From Elmis aenea (taxonomy: Eukaryota > Arthropoda > Insecta > Coleoptera > Elmidae), in contig OX393579.1 of assembly GCA_947652605.1 (NCBI GenBank), forward strand, positions 47,250,970 through 47,314,969: a stretch of DNA of 64,000 nucleotides, given 5' to 3'. Of the stretch, positions 1 to 9,883 are shown piece after piece. Positions within the stretch are counted from its first letter, which is position 1. Every line of letters starts with the position of its first letter. Made by a program: the position numbers and the translations under genes. The notes beneath the pieces are model-generated. The model saw only the letters and a program-made list of their open reading frames with translations, made no database searches and was not told where the DNA came from.

Positions 1-640
1 CGCTTGCCTATTGTAGAATACGTGCCAAATATAAATGTTGTGGGTCAAAGCGTTCTTGATTTATCAATAAAACAACAATAATTTTTTTTCACTACTAGTA
101 ATATAGCGTAGCATTATGACGTATATTAGAATGCCGTGAAATTCAATTTCTCTACCTATGCATGGTTACAGGTAAACAATTTTTCATTATTAACCACTGG
201 TGAATAATGAACAAATTTATATTTTTTGATAATGCTGTTGTAGTTTAAAAGAAAAAAAAATTATAGGACGATTTAGTATGATCAAGAAATTCTCTTTATT
301 GGTATTTTAGCATTTAAAACGTTGTTTAAATAAATTAATTTAATTTTAAAAACTTTGGTGTATTTAAATAACACGACTTTCGCGCCGAAATAAATGACGG
401 TTGTCAATATCCACACCGTCGATTGACACAACGTAAAAAAGAGAAGTTTTAATAATGTCAGTATTTTAGATGAAACCATCGCTTAAAAACAATGTTTTTT
501 AATAACAATAGTGATTTAGCAAGATGAGTAACACGCAGATTCAATATTTCTATAGAATAGATAGGTACTTAACTTTTTATATTTTAGGTTAGAAAGTGCG
601 TACCTAACATAAATGGGTTTGTCTTACTAGTAGTGAAAAA

Positions 641-778
641 AATAGTATATACACCACGGTAGAGAAGTCTTATAGCCTTCGGGCCCTTAGATCCCTCGGC
701 GCTTCGCGCCTCGTGATCTAATCTGAGCCCTCAGGCTATAATAGTTGACTTCTCTACCTTGGTATATAATATACTATT
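641..778. mobile_element. GC-rich foldback (hairpin) MITE
   Basis: The two halves are inverted copies: the left runs AATAGTATATACACC...GGTAGAGAAGTC and the right ends GACTTCTCTACC...GGTATATAATATACTATT. Inside are further nested palindromes (TTAGATC/GATCTAA and GGCGC-TTC-GCGCC), so almost the whole 138 bp can fold into one long hairpin. The core is far more GC-rich than its surroundings. No coding capacity is visible. It is most likely a non-autonomous foldback element; a structured RNA gene is less likely because no promoter or known motif is seen. Confidence 0.6.
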
Positions 779-2279
779 CATATCCTCTTCATGGGGCTGT
801 AACTTAGCAACGTTGCAACTTTCTATAACACATGATGGGCTAAATCGTCCTACTTTTCAGTGTGGATTTGCCAGTAGAAATTATACTACATCGTTCAGAA
901 ACACCCTGTATACATATACGTTTTTAAATCTTTGAACGGAGAATGTTCTTAAAAATAATGAATTATTAACGTATTCCTTGATTCAAAATCACCATGTAAA
1001 ACACTTAAAACTGGTAGTGATTGTACAAAAAAGAGCTTAACCCAAGAAGAACGAAATCTAATACACAATAATTCGCATCAAGCTGTTATTTGTAAATAAG
1101 CCCAGCCTTTGAAAAGGGGATAAATTTAGATTTTATCTCAAACACCATTTGGGCTTTGGTGAGGGTGTAAATTCAAATCCTAATCGAGTAAAGCTTCCTC
1201 TCTTCTGTTGTCGGCGAAATGCAGTTTGTAAGTATTGACTAAAGTAAAGTAATACTTTTTATGTACACTTTGAGAGTCGAAGCAAACGTGGAAGCTGTGC
1301 ATCGAGTCATTCTAGAATTTCCTTGGAGTCTTTTACATTATTTTTACCTTGGAAATATGGGTATACGCAGTCTATGAGGACAATTGCTTTACGTTTTTTA
1401 GTGTGAGCTGGCGAATTTATTCTATTATTCGAGAAACTTTAAAGGTAAATGAAGAAATGCGGGTATTCACCTTTTTGTAAAGCAGGAGTGAAAACGATAT
1501 AATTTGAGACCATGTGGAAATGTTATCTGCTAAACAAATTGAAAATAGTTTAAATTAACCAAAACTTGCACCTTTGGATGATAAAAATTAAACATAAAAG
1601 GCTGTTTATCACTTTTTTACTTTCAATAAACGAAAGGACAGGTTTTGTACATTTATTTGCATAATTTAGACTTCAAACGAGTTATAATTTATAATTGTAA
1701 GTTTTTTTTGCATTTTTGTTGGCTCTGTACTAAAATTTGTTGAGAACAATTCTATGCCTTGTATTTTAAAACATCTTTGTCGAATAACTGAGGTCATGAA
1801 AATCTTTTTGCAAAATACACTTCTCAGGACTAATCTTAAGACAAACTGTTACTGGAAACATAACTGCATTCGTGCAAAGGTTTTTGAATACTTTGGTAAG
1901 ATTTTCGTTGTAAAAGATGCATTCATTATAAACTTTAACAGTTTCTTTCAAAAAACTGCTTTACACAGTTTTACTCTCAAAGTTTTAATTATAAATTAGT
2001 TCTCTATTTTTTTCTCTTCTACACATGGACTTGCAAAAATCCACTCAAGTTATAAGAGAACCTACTTTGGTGTTCGAAAACCAATGAGTCAAACTGAATT
2101 AATTTAACCATCTTAAAAACATCATTAAACAAAGTTATGTTTTATACCTTATCTACAAATAACGATCAATTTTTGAAGCAGATATTATTTGTCTCTAAAA
2201 ATTAATGTACACTGTAGTGAATAAGTTTTTTCTAAATTAAACGAATTAATTTTATTATCAGTTAACTTCGACAAAAAAG
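779..2279. other. Gene-free AT-rich stretch with one isolated transposon end
   Basis: No reading frame here resembles a known family; the open frames at 1754-1999 overlap on both strands and have no recognisable protein features. At about 893-906 there is an isolated ACACCCTGTATA end like those of the inverted-repeat transposons elsewhere in the window, without an obvious partner. The rest is unremarkable AT-rich DNA. Confidence 0.5.
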
Positions 2280-2624
2280 CGTTTGCTTTGGTATATTTTA
2301 TTTATTATTTAGTCATGAGTCCTTTTACTATTAGGAGTAGGACTGTTGAGTTGTCTTGTGCTGACTTTTTTTTTTTTCATGTTTTTCAGTGTTGTGCTAG
2401 CTTTTTTATATCTTTCCATTTAATGTTTCTATCCGTTGCTGCTTTTTTAACTTCGTCTTGCCTGGTTTTTCTCGGTCTACCTCTTTTGTTTTTTCCTGTG
2501 GCCTTTTTACATAAGATTTTCTGGTTAACGTTTCTTCTTTTATTCTATAAATGTGACCCAACCATTCCAGCTGTCTTTCTTGTATTTTTGTTTCAACTGA
2601 TCTTATCTTTAATTGTTTTCTATA
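2280..2624 (-). pseudogene. LINE reverse-transcriptase C-terminus, 3' piece (interrupted)
   Basis: Read on the minus strand, this shows the C-terminal tail of an endonuclease/reverse-transcriptase LINE, including a WNGWVTF-like version of the usual W-x-GH motif, with stops and frameshifts. It continues the fragment at 4841-5040; the 2.2-kb element at 2625-4838 separates the two pieces. Near the 3' end (2310-2345) a stem formed by AGTCCTA and AGGACT is followed by CATGACTAAAT. The same terminal signature occurs at 12237-12270. Confidence 0.6.
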
Positions 2625-4838
2625 CAGGGTGAGTCACGACAGACGCGTCGGAGTTTTATGGCAAAACGCTTTATATTTTCCAATTTCTGTCACTGTTAGA
2701 TTATGTAAGTCAATAAGGGCTACATTTTAAAAATATTTTCAAACATACAGGGTGCTCCAAAAAAGTGTGGCATATCAAAGTTATACTTTTTCTTATGGAA
2801 CACCCTGTATATTTTTACATTTTTGGATTCCTCTCTAAATTTAATTTAAAAAATGTATAAGGTCATATGGGTCTAAAGTTAACCGTTCTCGTGAAAATCG
2901 CATTTTCATGAAAATTCAGTATTTTCAAAAATTTTCAACATTTAAAAACTTTGAGAAGTCTGAAGAAATTCGCTTAGAGATAAGATTGACAATAGATTAT
3001 GTAACACTTTGCACCACCTACATTTTTAAAATATTATACAGGGCGTTTTTTACGCTTGGTCAAACTTGTGAAACTTTCAACATCGATAACTCATTTTTTT
3101 TAAATACAACCCCTTATATTTTTTTACACCGTCTTATAGAAAATTTAATTCTCTTTCGAAAACATTAATACTGTTTTATACCTAAAATTGATATTTTCCG
3201 AGATATCGCGATTTTATTGTTAATTATTAGGTCAAAGTACTATTTTCGAGTAGGCCATGAAGGTAGACTGCGGTAATTTGAAACAATTGAAAGAAAGAAC
3301 AAGAAAGGTTTAGTTTTATTTTTTGCCTACGCATTTTTGAAATTTTTTTATAATGAAGAGCAATCTCACGTTTAAATCGAGATTTCTTACAATTATTTAT
3401 GCATTTATTTATTGGACCAGTATGATAAGATGATTACTAAATCCTATAAACCATTTTTTTGTATGTTTATAATACGACACTCTGTTCTACCAAAATGTCT
3501 TTGCTTAAATTCTGGTTCCACGCATTTTGCAAACATTGTGTTTTATACAGTGTGCACAATGTTTAATATAAGTAAGTGTTTATGGTGTGTTAACTAAAAT
3601 ATAAATACAGAAAATATTTCAAATAGTAACTTAAATTGAACATTTATAAAAATATTTCTAGTGATAACCTGATAACTAAAATGTATGTAATAATAATTCA
3701 AAAACAAAATTTAACAGCCGATTACAATAAATGTTCAACATGACGACCATCCTCTTAAATACACATTGTGATCCTCTTTTCAAGTGAACGCCTTACATTA
3801 CGCAACATATTAGGAGTGATTGTCTCAAAAGTTTTTAAATTATTATTACATACATTTTAGTTATCACTGGAAATATTTTTATAAATGTACAATTAAAGTT
3901 ACTACGGTCCCAATTTGAAATATTTTCTGTGTATTTATATTTTAGTTAAGACACCATAAACACTTACCTTCATTTTGGTAGAACCGAGAGTCGTATCATA
4001 AAAAAAAAATAGTTTATATGATTTACTAATCATCTTATCATACTGGTCCAATAAATAAATGCATAAATAATTGTAAGAAATCTCGATTTAAACGTGAGAT
4101 TGCTCTTCACTATAAAAAAATGTTAAAAATGCGTAGGCAAAAGATAAAACTAAACCTTTCTTGTTTTTTCGTTCAATTGTTTCAAATTACCGCTGTCTAC
4201 CTTCGTAGCCTACTCGAAAATATTACATTGCCCTAATAATTAACAATAAAATCGCGATATCTCGGAAAATATCAATTTTAGGTATAAAACAGTATTAATG
4301 TTTTCGAAAGAGAATTAAATTTTCTATAAGACGGTGTAAAAAAATATAAGGGGTTGTATTTAAAAAAAATGAGTTATCGATGTTTAAAGTTTCACAAGTT
4401 TGACCAAGCGTAAAAAACGCCCTGTATAATATTTTAAAAATGTAGGTGGTGCAAAGTGTTACATAATCTATTGTCAATCTTATCTCCAAGCGAATTTCTT
4501 CAGACTTCTCAAAGTTTTTAAATGTTGAAAATTTTTGAAAATGCTGTATTTTCATGAAAATGCGATTTTCACGAGAACGGTTAACTTTAGACCCATATGA
4601 CCTTATACATTTTTTTAATTAAATTTAAAGAGAAATCCAAAAATGCAAAAATATACAGGGTGTTCCATAAGAAAAAGTATAACTTTGATATGCCACTCTT
4701 TTTTGGAGCACTCTGTATGTTTGAAAATATTTTTAAAATGTAGCCCTTATTGACTTACATAATCTAACAGCGACAGAAATTGGAAAATATAAAGCGTTTC
4801 TCCATAAAACTCCGACGCGTCCGTCGTGACTCACCCTG
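2625..4838. mobile_element. Long-inverted-repeat transposon, ~1-kb arms, Tc1/mariner-derived
   Basis: The ends are CAGGGTGAGTCACGAC and its complement GTCGTGACTCACCCTG, each flanked by TA as expected for Tc1/mariner insertion. The left arm (2625 to about 3700) and right arm (about 3835 to 4838) are near-identical inverted copies; the 86-codon open frames at 2908-3168 (+) and 4295-4555 (-) are mirror images and do not represent separate genes. The unique centre (about 3715-3835) read on the minus strand resembles the last part of a transposase (RR-LEKR...EDGRHVEHLL-like). Nested TACAGGGTGCTCC ends at 2748-2813 and 4650-4720 suggest a small element is embedded in each arm. It interrupts a LINE remnant. 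Confidence 0.75.
3715..3835 (-). pseudogene. Tc1/mariner-type transposase C-terminal stub
   Basis: In the single-copy centre of the long inverted repeat, minus-strand translation gives NMLRNVRRSLEKR, then a cysteine and E-DGRHVEHLL. This matches the usual tail of Tc1/mariner-type transposases (R-x-x-x-C-I-x-x-x-G-x-HFEHL). Only about 40 codons remain and the catalytic residues are absent, so it cannot act. The identification rests on a short motif but recurs in two other families in this window. Confidence 0.5.
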
Positions 4839-4840
4839 TA

Positions 4841-5040
4841 TGTTTCATTTCTGATCTGAAAAATATCGATTTTTTGGTTTTTTCTTAGAAATTCCATTTT
4901 TGCTGCATTCACACGGCTACTATTTTTGTTTGTGAGTGTCCACGTTTCACTTCCGTATAAAAGTGCCGGAGTTACTATCTTTTTTACCAAATCCATTTTT
5001 GTTCGTACCTTCCTTCTAAGGCGTCTTTTCTCTTGATCTG
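4841..5040 (-). pseudogene. LINE reverse-transcriptase C-terminal fragment, 5' piece
   Basis: The minus strand encodes LVKKIVTPALLYGSETWTL followed by an SRVNAAKMEFLRK-like segment. This is characteristic of the region after the RT domain in RTE-like and related LINEs (compare LTYSSETWTL in the intact element at 40990-44076). The frame runs straight into the terminus of the transposon at 2625-4838, and the remainder of the LINE resumes at 2624. It is a dead 5'-truncated copy split by a later insertion. Confidence 0.7.
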
Positions 5041-5887
5041 GTATATTGAACCTTTATTATTTTTACAACTATATTTGATCGTAAATTTAAAAAAATGGTA
5101 TATACACACGTAAATAGCATATACAAACAAAATCAGAAGTTGTTTCATCCATCGCGTAAATTATAATTTGCAGCTTCATCTTCACAGGATTTAACTTTTT
5201 TTGCTTTAAAAGTAGGAACATTAAATAATATAATTCAACATTATTTGCTTTCTTTAATTTTTCACCACAAGAAAATGGTTTCATTTATGGAGTCCCAAAA
5301 TCATCACCAGTTATATCAAGTCTTAAGCTTTGAAATTTTTTTAATAATTTGATCTTGTTCTTGCAAGAACATGTTGATTGGTAGCAACCCGTCCCGCATA
5401 TCGAGTGCTGTTACCAAGCAACACGTTCAAGAGGATTAAAACCAAATTATAAGATGTATGCACAGTAAATAATTGTCATTTCCAAGCCTGCAGAACCACA
5501 TTTTTAAATCCAATTAATATTATGCTGTCAAACTGACACTTTTGTTAATTTCTTAACAATTCGCAACGACACGTCATAAGCAGTTATAACCCTAGGATTG
5601 TTATTAGTTGAGTTTTGATTTGATTAGTTTAAATCCATAACGATTTTTTATTCTTTAAACCCTAATAGCGTTTATAAGAATGCAACCTGGTCTTTGAGAC
5701 CAATGAGCGGTTCAATTCTAGCCTAAATTAATAATGTTCAAACTTACAATTAGTTTAAGGTTTACCTAATAGTAGTCCTTAGTTTGTTAATACAATATAC
5801 GTACACTAATTACTAACGTGCACACTATTGCACAGCCTCCGCTTTTTAACTTTTGTTTAAAATAACTTAAAAGGTTTAACCCTTTTA
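5041..5887. other. Intergenic, with first copy of a ~130-bp dispersed repeat
   Basis: No gene is recognised. From about 5670 to 5800 there is a segment (core CTGGTCTTTGAGACCAAT, later CTAATAGTAGTCCTTAGTTTG) that recurs in the same orientation at 63357-63484. The remainder is plain AT-rich sequence. Confidence 0.5.
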
Positions 5888-6330
5888 AATGTTCTTACTA
5901 ATCCTGTAGTGTCCAGGAGCTGGATCGCCTCGACATTTACAAGTAGATGGAGCCTTTCTTCGTGGCTTTTGTCAAACTTTTTAATGGAGTGTTACAGTGT
6001 CCATGTTGAAGTCCGGATGTATGTCATTATTTCTGCAACATCAAGATGCATTAGCGATGTTCCTAAGCGTTTTGTTCTTGAATCTCTGGATGATCTGAAT
6101 ATTACTCTATTTGGTGCATCCCCATAGCTCTATCCCATAATGTCCATACAGCTTTAAAGTTTGCTTGTATAGCAAAAGTTTATTATGTAGGGACAGAGAG
6201 GAGTTCCTCCCGATTAGCGAGTACATTTTTTTTTAAACATTTGATACCTATTTCTTCCCTTTTTTTCTTGACATGAGCCTGCCAGCAATCCATACCGTGA
6301 CTATAAATGCAAAAATTTTGATGGAGTTTC
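5888..6330 (-). pseudogene. Jockey-type LINE reverse-transcriptase C-terminus (truncated)
   Basis: Minus-strand frames give, across several frameshifts, KKKREEIGIK, then NKLLLYKQTLKLYGHYGIEL, WGC, IIQRFKNKTLRNIANA and NNDIHPDFNMDTV. This is the order typical of the extreme C-terminus of Jockey-clade non-LTR retrotransposons (LYKxxLKPIWxYGIxLWG ... IQRFQxKxLRxIxNAPWY). The open frame on the plus strand at 5909-6127 is a shadow of it. The endonuclease and catalytic RT domains are missing, as expected for a 5'-truncated copy. Confidence 0.7.
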
Positions 6331-7735
6331 ATTGAAGTATTTTTTTAAATTTGTCTCGTTTTGTATTGAGAATAGGTTTAACAACCCTACGTATAATTAA
6401 ATTATTAAATTATTAAAAAACAAAAAACAAAATCTCAATCCAGTTTAAACAGTTGAAGGGTGTATTATTTTTTTTTATTAAGAAGGCGCCTACTTTAACT
6501 GAAATGAGCTTGAGTCTACACATTCTGGGAGGTTATATTTGTTGGAAGAAAATTATGTCAATTCAAAATACAGGTCTCATATCGCCGTGGTTGCATCTAT
6601 TTCAGTTTTTATTTAAATAACATTACAGTACTAGCCTTGGTTTCGTTTTTATATTGAGTAAAAATTTTAGTTTATCTCCATAAAGGCATTTAGTACGGAT
6701 GAGCCCCTTTTAAATTTACAAATAACGATGTTGTTACTGAAAATAATTTAGACGCACGTAAATGGAAATGTTTGCCACTCACTTGTAAACCCGAAGTCAT
6801 GGCCTGCATAATTTATAAGGCAAGGGACACCAACTTTTTCATAGAATTAGTAATGTCTTGTTAATTTATTCATAACATGTTCAAGAAATCTGAAAAGGGT
6901 AGATTGAAAAGTGCCTTTAGCGCTATTCCTTAAAGAAATCATTGGTTTTGCTCGAAAAGTGGCCACAATGCAATTTATTTGACCAAGATTTCATAACGGT
7001 TAACGTTTGTGTGTGGGAAACTCGACATATTTTGCAGTTCGCCTTTATCATAGCCAGTAAGCATTTCACATTCCAATATATCACAGCTTTAAACGCAAAA
7101 AGTGGTGCTATATGAGAGACGATAGGAGAACGGCGCTTCGTACACTGCTATAACGATACCTACGATAAAATAAAATTGGTTTTACTATCTTGTAGCGTTT
7201 TTCGTTTGGTTTTCACATACTAATGGTATTCGTCTCTCACAAAATACGCATGACGTCAATTTTACGGCGTTCAGAATAGTTTTCGGCAAACCTTAGCCAC
7301 ACTTCTGTCACAACTCACAACACATGTAGAAACAAAAAAATGTTTAGAATCATATAGCAACATCGTTTGCATATTGAAAAGACACATTTGCTACTTTCAG
7401 TAATTTATATTTTACTTATATGGGAACAACAGTCGTCACCTGTTTAATTTATTAGATACAGCTAAGTTCATGTGTTAGTAGTTTAAAAATACCATCTACG
7501 TGTTCCAAAATTATTAAAATTTTAAAGATGTAATATAGTCTATTAAAAATTCTAGAATAACCATAAATTGTTAAGGTTTCGAAACTTTTTAATCAGGGAA
7601 GTCCACAAATTTTATGTAAGCCATCAAAAATGTATTTGCCACATACTCTTCCAAAAATTGAAAAGTTTTTTGGCATTTTTTAAATTCTGGTATCAAATGA
7701 AAAATTCATAAGAAAACTACACAATAAAGTTTTTC
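6331..7735. other. Gene-free stretch
   Basis: AT-rich single-copy-looking DNA with homopolymer runs. No coding motif, inverted repeat or terminal repeat was recognised. Confidence 0.4.
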
Positions 7736-7962
7736 TTAAATCTTTGAAACGGTTGTCAAATTCTGCAATGACGTTTCTAGTTTCTTCGATGTATTCATCT
7801 CCTTTGAAATAATCGAAGCTAAACAGTTTAATAGTGCCATAATGAATGGGAAATTGGATGAATGTTTATTTTCAAACTTGTTTACAAGAAGGTTAAGTTT
7901 ATCATCGAAAGCGTTTACAGAACTAATCATATGCCAAATCGTTTTTTCCAGACCTTTTTGTT
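7736..7962 (-). CDS. Possible terminal exon of a small unknown protein
   Basis: A minus-strand open frame of about 75 codons ends in TAA at 7736-7738. It is preceded by a convincing splice acceptor, ATCTTTTATTTAG, with the exon starting near 7962. The peptide is mixed charged/hydrophobic and probably helical (KTIWHMISSVNAFDDKLNLL near its start, one cysteine). No family is recognised. A short similarity (SSNF...MAL followed by a leucine-rich helix) is seen with the minus-strand frame at 31750-32094. No upstream exon could be identified because a LINE remnant follows at 8040. It may be a chance open frame. Confidence 0.25.
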
Positions 7963-8149
7963 CTAAATAAAAGATAAATAACATAATAAATTATAAATAA
8001 TTTCTTCCTTTTCTTCACTTCAAGGGTTAGACAAAAAGTTTGTTCCGCCTTCTTATTAATCATAGTTACTTCCAACTCTTTATGGGTCGTCCTACAGTTC
8101 TTCTTCCTTTTGGTTTATAACTGTCTTATCTTCCTTGATAATATTTGTA

Positions 8150-8757
8150 GGTCCATTCTTTGCCCACAATTCTTCGCCCACAATTCTTCGCCCACAGTTC
8201 TTCGCCCACAATTCTTAGCCCACAATTCGTCGCCCACAATTCTTCGCCTCCACAATTCTTAGCCTCCACAATTCTTCGCCATTACAATTCTTCGCCGCCA
8301 CAATTTTTCGCCGCGTACAAGCATTATCACAAATTTTGTTTGTAAATGTGATTGTTTTTATTTATAACGAAATTTTTACAGATTTTTTAACATTAGCCTA
8401 AATTTGTTTCCGGTATATTTATACATTCTTCTTTTAATATTATGTTTAAAAATTGCTCCGTAAATAGCGTATGTTGTGATTTTTAGTGTTGTTTATGTTA
8501 TTATAGTATGAATAAAAATTAAATTAACCTAACCTGACCTGATCTAACCTAACCTTACCTGACTTAACCTAACCTAATGTAAAATATTCTAAAAATTACG
8601 TAATAAATAAAAACCATCACATTTACAAACAAAATTTGTGATATGCTTTTATGCGGCGAAAAATTGTGTAGGCGAAGAATTGTGGAGGCCAAGAATTGTG
8701 GGCGAAAAATTGTGGACGAAGAATTGTGGGCGAAGAATTGTGGGCGAAGAATGTTCC
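8150..8757. mobile_element. Inverted-repeat MITE with minisatellite termini
   Basis: The left end is about 10 tandem copies of a 14-bp unit, GCCCACAATTCTTC, with variants such as GCCTCCACAATTC (8160-8310). The right end (8652-8753) carries the complementary units. Internal arms are also inverted (ATCACAAATTTTGTTTGT near 8326-8350 against its complement near 8620-8643), so the whole element folds back. The core at 8521-8575 is a degenerate CCTAA/CCTGA array. The frames at 8160-8345 and 8638-8835 only translate the repeats. It lies within a LINE remnant. Confidence 0.7.
8521..8575. repeat. Degenerate telomere-like (CCTAA/CCTGA)n tract
   Basis: About eight consecutive 5-bp units alternate between AACCT and GACCT, with single changes (AACCTAACCTGACCTG at the start). 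The complements are TTAGG, the common arthropod telomere repeat, and TCAGG, the variant known from Tribolium and some other beetles. It sits in the centre of the minisatellite-ended MITE, so it is more likely a spacer of the element than a relic of a chromosome end. Confidence 0.5.
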
Positions 8758-9115
8758 GGACACGATTCTGTTGATGTGTTCCTTATATTTTTCTCGGTTT
8801 TCTTTTATTTTCTCTCCTTAATCGTATACATCTAGCTCTTTCCTGAATGTCTTATTTGGATTGTTCTGGTACCCCTTTAGATTCTTTTGAGACATTTAAT
8901 TTCTGCAGTTTGCGTGTAATTCATATTCCGTTAAGTCCCGGATCCAAGCCTCACTGGGTGGCCATTTTTTTATATAATTTTATTCGCGTATCTCTTTTGG
9001 TCCTGCTGTTGTACGTTCTATTTATTTTATAGTGCTGCATTCGATTCTATGTATAATAGTTTGGCAACTATGTCTTTATCATTCTCGAAGTTGATGTCTA
9101 TTCCTAGATAGCTAA

Positions 9116-9883
9116 ATTGTATGTACGTAAATCATTCTTCTAGATCTTAGAGAGAGTTTTTTTTTCTTCTTTGGAATGCCACAACCTTTGTATTTCAGAT
9201 TGATAGTAAGAGGAATGTAATTTTTGTACTTTATTTTTATATTTAAAGAAGTTTTAATGATGCAATAATTAATAACGAGCAATATGCAGGATAAATTATC
9301 ACTTACCTTTTAATGCTGACGCAGAAACTTTAACCTAAGATCCTGAAGGATAAAAATTTTACGCGTTCACGCTTCAGTTAAGAATGTCACGTTTTGTAGT
9401 TATTAAATTCCGAACTAACTTTTAATTAATTAAAATTTACACCAGAGTTTCAAAAGCGAAATAAAATAAACTTTCGTACATTCGAAGATTTAACGCAATT
9501 TGTCAGAGAATTAGCCGTTTTATTGGTCTATAAATTATTTCAAATCTCACTACAAGTTTCTCTCGGCCATAAAACGGAAGGCCTATTTTGTGGCTGTTAC
9601 TAATAGAGTAATTAGAAAACATTCGGGCGAGTTCGTACAAAAACTTAAAGATTATTCGATTTGATGCGTCTCTGCTAAGGAACGAGCCACTGCTGCATTG
9701 AAATGTAGATCGCTTTGTAGATTTTACTTCTGCTCACGTAGATTTTTATTTTAACATTAGAGACGTGAATATAATACGAGCTTGAGTTTTTATCTTTCTC
9801 AATAAAATCTTACCAAGTTGTAGAACTGCAGACACTGCAAGTTGAGAAATTAGAGCATAAAGTAAAATTCATTTTGTATTAAG
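9116..9883. other. Gene-free stretch before the hAT element
   Basis: No coding or repeat signature recognised, apart from the last eight bases (GTATTAAG, 9876-9883), which form the left target duplication of the hAT element. Confidence 0.4.

Larger units (their letters stand above)
8040..9115 (-). pseudogene. LINE C-terminal remnant interrupted by a MITE
   Basis: On the minus strand, around 9060-9115, a frame reads as IQFSYLGIDINFENDKDI, the post-RT 'KYLG' block. After the insertion at 8150-8757, frames resume as a MDLQ-ILSRK segment and then a broken KGRR-VGRPIKSW-like motif (8040-8150), the usual LINE tail. Many stops and frameshifts are present. The order and strand on both sides of the MITE are consistent with one LINE copy split by the insertion. 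Confidence 0.5.

Noticed and set aside
641..778. tRNA or other known structured RNA gene
   Set aside because: No cloverleaf, no A/B box arrangement; the symmetry extends to the ends as in foldback elements.
2288..2632. 114-codon plus-strand open frame with hydrophobic content
   Set aside because: It is the antisense of LINE C-terminal coding; the minus strand carries the recognisable motifs.
2908..3168. 86-codon frame present in mirror image at 4295-4555
   Set aside because: Both lie in the inverted arms of one transposon; the duplication comes from the arms and there is no domain or start context.
8160..8345. Proline/serine-rich repetitive peptide (PTILSPQF-type repeats)
   Set aside because: It merely translates the 14-bp minisatellite at the end of a MITE.
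8521..8575. True interstitial telomere from a chromosome fusion
   Set aside because: The tract is degenerate, only about eight units, and lies in the centre of an inverted-repeat element.
8160..8755. CRISPR-like array of regularly spaced repeats
   Set aside because: The 14-bp units are directly adjacent without spacers, appear in inverted sets, and the genome is animal.
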